From positions 1 through 64,000 of the forward strand of contig NZ_CALFXI010000046.1 of the NCBI RefSeq assembly GCF_937958065.1: DNA of 64,000 bases. Reading direction: 5' to 3'. The notes below the pieces were generated by a model. That model was not told where the DNA came from and searched no databases. It worked only from the letters and a program-made list of their open reading frames with translations. Within the stretch, counting starts at the first letter, position 1; every line of letters begins with the position of its first letter. Made by a program: the position numbers and the translations under genes. Source of the DNA: an uncultured Steroidobacter sp. Its GTDB lineage: Bacteria; Pseudomonadota; Gammaproteobacteria; Steroidobacterales; Steroidobacteraceae. This document shows, piece after piece, positions 19,701-26,131 of the stretch.

Positions 19701-20098
19701 AGCAGCTCGCCATACGAGCGCTTCATGATTCCCGAGGCCTGCACCTGATACTGCGGGTCGGCATCCGAGCGGCCATCCTCGCTCAGGCGCAGCCGCGTCA
19801 CTTTGCCGCCAATGAGTGCCATCACCTTGGCCCAGATGTGATCGGTGTCGCCGCCTTTGTGCGAGGTCAGCTCGCCGCCCATGATTCCATGGATCACGAC
19901 CACATTGCCTTTCGGGCTGCGCAGGCCGCGTCGCGCGGACTGGCGAAGTGCGGTGGCATGCAGGCGGCGATATCGTTCGTCGCCGAAGTGGGCGCGCAGT
20001 GCGCGTTCTTCTTCGATGTCGGGACGCGCCAGGATGCGCGCGAACTCTTCAACATCTGCGCTCTCGACTCTGCTTATGAACGCGCGTTCGTCGATCAT
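16712..20098 (-). CDS. Alpha/beta-hydrolase - macro/M17N-like - CHAT protease fusion
   Basis: A 1128-residue multidomain protein without signal peptide or membrane helix. Residues about 60-380 form a lipase-like alpha/beta-hydrolase: VVVIHGIMGGE, nucleophile Ser180 in VAHSMGG, GTPNHGS, probable Asp335 in DGDGR and His357 in NHGDLPG. Residues about 465-625 resemble the macro-like N-terminal domain of M17 peptidases (VDAIAVGHYIG, GLPGRFGTPE). After a proline linker (849-857), residues 858-1095 are a CHAT caspase-like protease with His937 in HFAGHC and Cys978 in FSNACESG. The tail is very basic, ending in six consecutive Lys codons AAG before RK. GAGGA precedes the start. CHAT proteins often act in bacterial immunity or programmed death by cleaving a partner; the divergent gene at 20619 is the candidate partner. 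Substrate and trigger are unknown. Confidence 0.85.
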   Translation of the reverse strand: MIDERAFISRVESADVEEFARILARPDIEEERALRAHFGDERYRRLHATALRQSARRGLRSPKGNVVVIHGIMGGELTSHKGGDTDHIWAKVMALIGGKVTRLRLSEDGRSDADPQYQVQASGIMKRSYGELLLELADQWNVRAFWYDWRKDLTLAAADLDARIRSWFGADAPVHIVAHSMGGLVARTFIRDYPKRWHKMGRLIMLGTPNHGSFAIPQVITGLEGMVKKLALVDLKHGLEELLPVFNSFVGSYQMLPSPLVMPEIEWLYKSAAYAPLAVPQVHLDTALKHHESLEKIVDGERMIYIAGYDQKTFCGFKKKQPASEEAYVATLDGDGRVPHRLGLLDDVTTYYIKENHGDLPGNEKVMLATAELLLSGKTQLLPTTKPSARSAPQSGLAQEIWTRQKEDIEQFRALAETTRSRAPAAAAANEVDPSERELEESLTRSFLPIESERRDFEASAITPPTIEIALVAGSIAENTFPAAGLPVDAIAVGHYIGVRPQNAERALDEAISRALGNSRLNGHRKEGLISEYTDRGVLRGELGQPFFMDDPRARGERVIALAGMGLPGRFGTPELAVLARELCWSLARMGKQHLATVLIGSGTGNISVADAVRAWLRGIAAALSGAGQPEKQTLRRVTFVEIDPRRLIEINATLVNLQKSPPSPLNVKYARLSDAAITGLLRSVEVTLKQSARTEWQQWKVRARNGFNGQSESSEVPTRMTVERDREGYRFGAISETASVPERTTVLDDALLRQANDQLAASTSWERQHEAGDLLGRLLFPADLKSHLSGDAPVVMTMDSATARVHWEMIAHQEHSRLRQTNGANRMVDEFLGTTRGFTRQLRSTFAPPPEPPPPPRRILRVLIVADPAADAPLRGAQQEGATLADLFHSFNTVHGPRTESRIEVKTLLGPTEATRFNVVRELLLRRYDVLHFAGHCVFDANRPRESGWIFSKDERLSADELNRIDRVPSFVFSNACESGITDGRITRRLARSAALAPSFAEAFFAKGVANFVCTAWRIDDIAASEFALTLYARLLGLTPDPSNPGKYKAADALYLHEAMRDARRDIAQREYGVKTWGAYQHYGNPYFRFFDESTFATEPPLPASATAKKSSRRGKKSVKKKKKKRK

Positions 20099-20618
20099 GA
20101 TTCGTCCTCACGCAAAGCGTTGATGGAAAAAAACGAGACAAGTCGAAGGTGCGCACGCGAGCTCGTGCGTGGAGTGGGGAATGAAATAGTTGTAAGTCGG
20201 CATCCCTGATGTGCTGCCGTGCAGCGCGACCTGAGGGTCGTAATATTTTTCCCGCTGGCGGCGAGTTTAGATTGATCGATGGCGCGCTGTCACTCTGCAA
20301 CGCCTTTGGAATCGCCGTGCCGCCGGGGGCATTGTTTGTAATGCACCTTGACAGGGCAACCCGAGCGGGTCGGTGGGGTCCTCTTGTCTCCTATACAAAA
20401 GAAGAGTAGATCTGTGGTTGCCAGGCGCGCGGCGACTCAAGAACAACGGCCGCGCGATCTCAGCTTCACAGGATCGTCACATGGCCGCGGTACTCCGGCC
20501 CGGTGCTGTCAATGTTTGTGTCGAAGGCGTTGACACTGGTTCCCTGCAGCGCCGGCCTTACTGAATCGACAGGAAACGCACGAGCATCACGCTACTAATC
20601 AAGACAAGGGAGAGCAAC
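20099..20618. other. 520-bp divergent region between the CHAT fusion and its neighbour
   Basis: No convincing gene. It is less GC-rich than its surroundings in places and holds a small hairpin followed by a T run (CGACC/GGTCG, 20227-20250, plus strand), TTGACA-like boxes at 20348-20353 and 20530-20535 without good -10 partners, and good ribosome sites at both ends (GAGGA before the minus gene, GGGAGA before the plus gene). It probably carries both promoters. Confidence 0.4.
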
Positions 20619-21452
20619 ATGCCGGTACTCACGACTGATTCGATGCGGGCGTTCGTCAACGGCGCGCGGTTGAGCAAGGTGCCGACGCGTAGCCGCCTTC
20701 GGGGCGAGGAGGCGCCACCCATCGAGCTGAAGGACACGGACGCGCAAGCCCTGGTCGTAGGCTCGGGCCTGATCGTCGCGGCGGAGAATGTGCCGGCCGA
20801 AACTCGCCAGGACATCGTCAACTGCACGCTGTTCGCTCAGCTCGCGGCGAGTGGCGCGGTGACGGATCCAGCGAAAGTCAATGAATGGTATGGCGAGTAC
20901 TTTCGGGCGTTGAGCATCTGCGGTTGGGCCCAGAGCAGTACTCAGTTCGAGGAGTTCAAGGCGTCCGGCAAGCATCTCGAAACTCACAAGTCCATCATCA
21001 AGGTGCTCACCGTGATGCTCGGTCCGGCGGCACCCGCGGTCACGCTCGTGACCGAGATGTTGAACGCCCTGCAGTCGATGGACGAGAACAGCCCCTGGAT
21101 CACGCTCTTCAATCGTGAAAGCACGACCACCCGTACGTCACGCTTTCAAGTGGCGACCGCACAGAAGAATGACGACGGCCTGGTGGAAGTCGCGCTGGTG
21201 GCCTTCGATCTCAGATCGAAGACCAACCTGACTCAAGTGCTGTTCTTCAAGTTCAGCTCCAACAAGGTCAGCCTGAAGTTCTCGCAGGGCAAAGCGACCA
21301 TCTACGAGGCCGCCCTCGCGCAGACACGCCAGCTGGTGAAGGATCGACTCGAAGCCTATCGCTCGGAATACATCCGAGAGGTGAAGTTCCCGCCGAAGAC
21401 GGGAACGGTGCGCTCGACCGCGCTGGTGCGGCCTCGGCGGCGGGCAGCGTGA
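20619..21452 (+). CDS. Unrecognised 277-residue protein divergent from the CHAT fusion
   Basis: I do not recognise the family. No signal peptide is visible. The middle is helical with a hydrophobic stretch (residues about 124-152, SIIKVLTVML then GPAAPAVTLVTEML). Residues about 174-230 alternate polar and hydrophobic as beta strands (LVEVALVAFDLRS, TQVLFFKFSSNKVSLKF), then a helix rich in Arg, Glu and Lys and a basic end RPRRRAA. Trp90, Trp103 and Trp160 sit in conserved-looking contexts (NEWYGEYF, CGWAQ, SPWITLF). A good GGGAGA precedes ATG 20619. Only the 520-bp shared promoter region separates it from the CHAT fusion, so it is a candidate substrate, sensor or effector. Confidence 0.75.
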   Translation: MPVLTTDSMRAFVNGARLSKVPTRSRLRGEEAPPIELKDTDAQALVVGSGLIVAAENVPAETRQDIVNCTLFAQLAASGAVTDPAKVNEWYGEYFRALSICGWAQSSTQFEEFKASGKHLETHKSIIKVLTVMLGPAAPAVTLVTEMLNALQSMDENSPWITLFNRESTTTRTSRFQVATAQKNDDGLVEVALVAFDLRSKTNLTQVLFFKFSSNKVSLKFSQGKATIYEAALAQTRQLVKDRLEAYRSEYIREVKFPPKTGTVRSTALVRPRRRAA

Positions 21453-21489
21453 CCCGGGCGCTCGCGATACTGGAGGCGGTGGGGTCGGC

Positions 21490-23034
21490 TCAATCGCTGC
21501 TCGACACAGTGACTTGACCTGCGGCCGTGACGGCCTGGCCTGACGTTCCGGTCAAGGTGCGTTGCCGGCCCCACAGCTCCTCGAATTGCCAGCCCGTCAA
21601 ATCCTCGACGATGCGCCGGCTCTCCGGATCGGGCGTGGGGTCGGGCTGCTGCTTGAAGCGCTGAATCTCCCGCATCAGCACGGTGTGCGTGTCGCGATCG
21701 AGGTGGAAGCGCAGCGAGACGATCCAGCCGAACGCGAGCAGCGCCAGCGTGCCCAGGGCCAGCACGAGCACGATGGTTTGCACCGCCTGGGCGGATTGAC
21801 TCGTGTTCCCGGAAATGAAGCCGCCGGCCTGCAGTATGAACCCGACGCCCATGACGGCGGCGGCCTGGGACGTCTTGCGAATGAACGTCATGACACCCGC
21901 GAATGCGCCTTCGCGCCGGCGCCCGGTGACGATCTCATCGACGTCCGCCATGTAGTTATATGTGTTCCAGGGAATGTAATTGAGCCCGCCGCGGCCCAGG
22001 CCGGCCAGCAGCACGGGCGCGTAAATCCACCCGGCCGGCACGGGATGCATCTGGTGGAGCGTGACGAAGCCCAGCACGGCGGCGGCGTACAGGCTGACGG
22101 CGATGCGATAGGAGGGGGCCGGATGCAATCGCAGGCACATCGGAATGAAGATGGCGACGGCGAGCAGTTGGGCGAAGGCCATCGTGCCCATCAGATTGGA
22201 GGCAGTGACGACGCTGCTGCCGAGCGCGAACACGACGAAGTAGGTGAACACGGCGTTGAAGATATCCTGGCTGATGTAACCGCCGAGGTACATGCCGAGG
22301 TGCAGCCGGAACGCCCGGATGCGCAGGGTCGCGATCAAGTCGGAGTAAAGCTGAGTCAGGCGCCGTAACGGTGAACGATCGCCGTGAGCGACGGCAATGC
22401 TCTCGATCTCCTCGCGCGGACGCTCCCAGCTGAACGTGAAGACGGCCAGCGCGACCAGCATGAAAATCACCGAGAAGATCACACCCAGATAGAAGAAGGT
22501 TTCGGCCGAGCTCTTGCCGAACGCCTCGATGATACGGCCGGGCAGCACGCCCGCCAGAATTGCGGCCACCTGACCGCATAGAATGCGCGCGCCGGCAAAC
22601 TTGGCCTTGACCTTGTAGTCCGGCGACATCTCCGCGGCCAGTGTTTCGTATGGAATCAGCTCCATCGCGTACACGACCTCGAAGAACACGTACGTGACGA
22701 GGTAGTACCAGAAGCTCATGCCGTCGATCCACATGAGCGCGAAGCTCGGCAGCAGCGGCACCGCCAGCAGAATGAAAAACCGCCGGCGGCCGAAGCGGCG
22801 GCCGAGGGCGGTGCGATGGAAATGATCGGAGAGATAGCCGATCAGCGGGCTGGCCACGGCATCGAACAGTCGTGCGATCGCGAAGATCGCGGCGGCTTGC
22901 ACGGCGGTGAGGCCGCAGAAGGTCGTGTAGAAGAACAGGATCCAGCCGCTGATGACCGACATCGCGCCGGCGCCGAGGAAGTCATTGCTTCCGTAGGCGA
23001 GATAATGGCCGAAGCGAACCGTGCGGGTGGCCAT
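21490..23034 (-). CDS. GPH-type sugar:cation symporter (MFS)
   Basis: Twelve-helix inner-membrane transporter of the glycoside-pentoside-hexuronide family, which imports sugars or uronides with a cation. The product of about 514 residues starts MATRTVRFGHYLAYGSNDF and has the typical RLFDAVASPLIGYLSDH loop and GRRFGRRRFF basic motif; the C-terminal 70 residues are cytoplasmic. A GTG three codons earlier overlaps the stop of the upstream gene (GTGA) and could be the start. It is the last gene of the pectin side-chain operon, so it probably imports unsaturated galacturonyl-rhamnose or products from it. Confidence 0.87.
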   Translation of the reverse strand: MATRTVRFGHYLAYGSNDFLGAGAMSVISGWILFFYTTFCGLTAVQAAAIFAIARLFDAVASPLIGYLSDHFHRTALGRRFGRRRFFILLAVPLLPSFALMWIDGMSFWYYLVTYVFFEVVYAMELIPYETLAAEMSPDYKVKAKFAGARILCGQVAAILAGVLPGRIIEAFGKSSAETFFYLGVIFSVIFMLVALAVFTFSWERPREEIESIAVAHGDRSPLRRLTQLYSDLIATLRIRAFRLHLGMYLGGYISQDIFNAVFTYFVVFALGSSVVTASNLMGTMAFAQLLAVAIFIPMCLRLHPAPSYRIAVSLYAAAVLGFVTLHQMHPVPAGWIYAPVLLAGLGRGGLNYIPWNTYNYMADVDEIVTGRRREGAFAGVMTFIRKTSQAAAVMGVGFILQAGGFISGNTSQSAQAVQTIVLVLALGTLALLAFGWIVSLRFHLDRDTHTVLMREIQRFKQQPDPTPDPESRRIVEDLTGWQFEELWGRQRTLTGTSGQAVTAAGQVTVSSSD

Positions 23035-23039
23035 GACGC

Positions 23040-24146
23040 TCACAGGCGCGTGCGCAGGAATTCACCCAGACACAGCATGGCCATGGCCTGGCCGTACGGC
23101 ATCGGGGTCAACGGGATCTTGCGATAGAAATCCAGGTCCGAGCCCATCGCCGTGCCGAAAGAAACGTTGCGCAGCTCGCCGGCCTCGCTGATGTTCTCGA
23201 TCACGCCTCGAACCGCGCGCAGGGCGGTGTCCAGATATTTCTCGGGCAGATAGCGGCGGCGGACGGCTTTGAGAATGCCGTAGGCGAAACCGGCCGTTGC
23301 AGAGGCCTCCAGGTAGGAGGAAGGATCGTCGATCAGCGTATGCCACAGGCCGCTCGCGTCCTGGTGTTTCTGCAGGGCTCGGACCTGCGCTTGCAGCGTG
23401 TCGATCAGGAACTCGCGGAGCGCCTCGCCCGGCGGTAGGTTCAGCATCTCGATGAACTCGGGAATCGCGATGGTCACCCAGCAATTGCCGCGCGCCCAGA
23501 GCGCTTCGGCGAAGTTGTGACGCCCGTCGAAGGTCCAGCCGTGAAACCACAGGCCGGTGCGGCGGTCGTGCAGATATTTGACGTGCAGCAGGAATTGTCG
23601 ACGCGCCTCTTCCAGATAGTGCGGCCGTCCCAACACCTGCCCGATGCGAGCCAGCGGCAGCACGCACATCATCAGCGTGTCGTCCCACAGCTGCTGCGGG
23701 TTTTCGGAGTTGAAGACGATGTGTTGCAGTCCATCCTCTTCGGTGCGAGGCATGTCGTGCATGACCCACTCGGCCCAGGTGTCCAGGTAGGGCAGGTAGG
23801 TTGGATCGCGGTATTGCTCGTAAAGATTCGCCAGCGTGAGAAACGGCGCCATGGTGTTGACGTTCTTGGTCGGCGTGCCCGCGGCGAAGCGATCGCGGAA
23901 CCAGTCCTTGATGATCTGCAGACAGCGCGGATCGCCGGTGAGCTGGAAATACTGCTGAATCCCGTACAGCCCGATGCCGTGGGTCCATTCCCAGTCGTTC
24001 CAGCCCTTGGTGTCGATGACGCGTCCGTCATCGAGGCGCAACAGGAATTCACCCGAGGCGTCTTTCAGATCGACCAGGTTCGAAATCAGCCGCTGGACGG
24101 TGCGATGGATGCGTGCCGTGTCGTACTCATGAAGCGGAACGGGCAT
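23040..24146 (-). CDS. GH105 unsaturated glycuronyl hydrolase
   Basis: Predicted to hydrolyse the unsaturated uronyl residue left by rhamnogalacturonan lyases (YteR-like). The 368-residue (alpha/alpha)6-barrel-type product has WTHGIGLYGIQQYF, QLWDDTLMM with the likely catalytic Asp156, the WFHGW substrate-binding segment, and ALWARGNCW typical of GH105. There is no signal peptide, so it acts in the cytoplasm after import. It lies 10 bp after rhaM and overlaps or abuts the symporter gene, fitting a route of import, cleavage to rhamnose and ketouronate, and mutarotation. Confidence 0.88.
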   Translation of the reverse strand: MPVPLHEYDTARIHRTVQRLISNLVDLKDASGEFLLRLDDGRVIDTKGWNDWEWTHGIGLYGIQQYFQLTGDPRCLQIIKDWFRDRFAAGTPTKNVNTMAPFLTLANLYEQYRDPTYLPYLDTWAEWVMHDMPRTEEDGLQHIVFNSENPQQLWDDTLMMCVLPLARIGQVLGRPHYLEEARRQFLLHVKYLHDRRTGLWFHGWTFDGRHNFAEALWARGNCWVTIAIPEFIEMLNLPPGEALREFLIDTLQAQVRALQKHQDASGLWHTLIDDPSSYLEASATAGFAYGILKAVRRRYLPEKYLDTALRAVRGVIENISEAGELRNVSFGTAMGSDLDFYRKIPLTPMPYGQAMAMLCLGEFLRTRL

Positions 24147-24156
24147 GAAAGGTCCT

Positions 24157-24480
24157 TCAATCCAGATGAAACATGGGGACCAGCGGCCATTCGCGCGGCC
24201 GCAGATCGGGTTCGGTCTCCATCAGCTCCGCCATGTACAGCCACCAGCGCTTCATCACCGGATGATCGGGCAGCTCATCGCGGCGATGGCCGGGGCGCAA
24301 CTTGAGCACCGCGAACAGTTGCAGCGTCGCCGGGTCGAGAAAGATGGAATAGTCATGGATCCCCGCCTCGCGCAGCGTTTCGACCAGCTCCGGCCACAGC
24401 TCGTCGTGGCGCCGCCGGTATTCGTCCACTCTGCCAGGCTTCAGCTGCATGCGGAAGGCGATGATATTGGAGTCGCGCAT
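24157..24480 (-). CDS. rhaM: L-rhamnose mutarotase
   Basis: Interconverts the anomers of L-rhamnose before isomerisation. The 107-residue product is the usual length. It has YRRRHDELWPEL with the catalytic His25, GIHDYSIFLDP and the tryptophan pair in MKRWWLYMAELM. It starts 3 bp after the GH51 gene and is followed by GH105, so rhamnose released from pectin is the likely substrate. The other rhamnose catabolic genes are not in the window. Confidence 0.9.
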   Translation of the reverse strand: MRDSNIIAFRMQLKPGRVDEYRRRHDELWPELVETLREAGIHDYSIFLDPATLQLFAVLKLRPGHRRDELPDHPVMKRWWLYMAELMETEPDLRPREWPLVPMFHLD

Positions 24481-24483
24481 GAC

Positions 24484-26034
24484 TTACCTCTGGCTCAATA
24501 CGAGCAGTGATTTCGCAGGCAGCTCGATCTGCAACCGATCGCCCCGAGGCGCTGGCGCTTTGAACGGAGCCGGGCGCACGTTGTCGGGCGCGTCGAATGT
24601 ATTGATCGCATCGGTACGCGCGGCCGTCAGGATCTGCGCCTGGAGCACCTTGCCAGTCTGACGCGGCAGGTGCAGCTGGACCGAAGCGGCGCGGTGTGGG
24701 TCCAGATTCGTGAGCGCGAGATGCAGGGCACCGGCTTTATCTCTTGCGGCTGTGGCATGCACAGCGGGAACACTCTCGGCATCGAGCCGGTAGTCGGCCG
24801 TCGATATCTCCAGCGGAACATGCGTGGCCCCTCGGAATGGCTTGTACAGGGCGAATGCGTGATACGTCGGTGTCTTCACCATTTTCGGCCCGTCGGTGAG
24901 GATCATGGCCTGCAGCACGTTCACCATCTGCGCGATGTTCGTCATGCGCACCCGGCCCGCATGACGATGAAAGATATTGAAGTTCACGGCCGCGACCAAA
25001 GCATCGCGCAGGCTGTTCTGCTGGTACAGAAAGCCCTCGTTGGTGCCCGGCTCGACGTCGTACCAGGTGCCCCATTCATCGACCAGCAGCGCGACGCGAC
25101 GCGCCGGATCGTAACGATCCATGACCTGGCTGTGATTGGTCAGGATCTCGTCCATTCGCAAGGTGCGCTGGAAGGTCGAGAGCCATTCGGACTCGGGAAA
25201 GCCGGTCGCTGCGCCTTTCTCTTTCCATGAGCCGCGGGGCAGGGTGTAGTAATGCACGCTGATGGCATCCATGTGCTTGCCGGCTTCACGCATCAGCACT
25301 TCAGTCCATTCGACGTTGCTGCCGTTGGCGCCGCTGGCGATGCGCTGAGGTCGATTGTCTCGTGGATTTTTGATGAAAGTCGCGTACTGCCGATAGAGGT
25401 CAGCATAGAACTCCGGCCGCATGTTGCCGCCGCAACCCCAGGTCTCGTTGCCGACCGCGAAGTAATGCAGCCGCCACGGCTTGGCGCGACCGTTGGCGCG
25501 CCGGAGTTGCGCGAGCGTCGAGTTGTTATCGGCGGTCATGTACTCGACCCACTCGGCCATCTCGCGCGCCGAGCCGGTGCCGACGTTGCCATTCACATAG
25601 ACCTCGGCGCCGATCAGCTCGGCGAAGTCCATGAATTCGTGAGTGCCGAACGCGTTGTCGTCGACCACGCCGCCCCACGTCGTATTGATGCGCGTCGGGC
25701 GCTGGTCGCGTGGACCGATGCCGTCGCGCCAGTGATATTCATCCGCGAAGCACCCGCCGGGCCAGCGCAACACCGGCACGCCCAGCTCCTTGAGCGCCGC
25801 GATGACATCGTTACGGAGGCCGCGCGTGTTGGGAATGGGGGAGTCCTCGCCGACCCAGATGCCCTCGTAGATGCCACGGCCGAGATGCTCTGCGAACTGA
25901 CCGTAGATGGCTGGATGGATCACGCTGCCAGGCTGATCGGCTCGCAGCGATACAGTGGCTCGAAGCAGCTCCGCCGGCGCGACGGACCAGGAAACAAAGG
26001 ACAACAGCAGCAAGAGCAACGAACGTTTCATCAT
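24484..26034 (-). CDS. GH51 alpha-L-arabinofuranosidase, exported
   Basis: Releases arabinofuranose from arabinan or arabinogalactan side chains. The 516-residue product has an N-terminal signal peptide (MMKRSLLLLLLSFVSWSVAP) and GH51 features: HPAIYGQFAEHLGRGIYEG, LRWPGGCFADEYHWRDG, acid/base Glu in FAVGNETWGCGGNM and nucleophile Glu in LVDEWGTWYD. The frame is open 19 codons upstream, but ATG 26034 gives the signal peptide. Export suggests a periplasmic enzyme acting on oligosaccharides brought in by the TonB receptor encoded upstream. Confidence 0.92.
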   Translation of the reverse strand: MMKRSLLLLLLSFVSWSVAPAELLRATVSLRADQPGSVIHPAIYGQFAEHLGRGIYEGIWVGEDSPIPNTRGLRNDVIAALKELGVPVLRWPGGCFADEYHWRDGIGPRDQRPTRINTTWGGVVDDNAFGTHEFMDFAELIGAEVYVNGNVGTGSAREMAEWVEYMTADNNSTLAQLRRANGRAKPWRLHYFAVGNETWGCGGNMRPEFYADLYRQYATFIKNPRDNRPQRIASGANGSNVEWTEVLMREAGKHMDAISVHYYTLPRGSWKEKGAATGFPESEWLSTFQRTLRMDEILTNHSQVMDRYDPARRVALLVDEWGTWYDVEPGTNEGFLYQQNSLRDALVAAVNFNIFHRHAGRVRMTNIAQMVNVLQAMILTDGPKMVKTPTYHAFALYKPFRGATHVPLEISTADYRLDAESVPAVHATAARDKAGALHLALTNLDPHRAASVQLHLPRQTGKVLQAQILTAARTDAINTFDAPDNVRPAPFKAPAPRGDRLQIELPAKSLLVLSQR

Positions 26035-26131
26035 GTCAGATTCTTTGTCATGAGCCATCGAGGATGGGGTTGCAAGGCGGCGTGCAGCCATGAAAGGGGG
26101 CTGTCATGCCGCACGCCGCCTCCAACCGCAC

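Noticed and set aside
20227..20250. Small hairpin with T run between the CHAT fusion and its neighbour
   Set aside because: It would end plus-strand transcripts, yet no plus-strand gene lies upstream; the stem is only 5 bp.
20209..20564. Short frames of 61-66 codons between the CHAT fusion and its neighbour
   Set aside because: No ribosome sites, overlapping each other, and compositions like random GC-rich DNA.
20619..21452. Idea that the CHAT neighbour is a bacterial gasdermin
   Set aside because: Length and the presence of a protease partner fit, but no gasdermin sequence pattern is recognisable, so I did not name it so.
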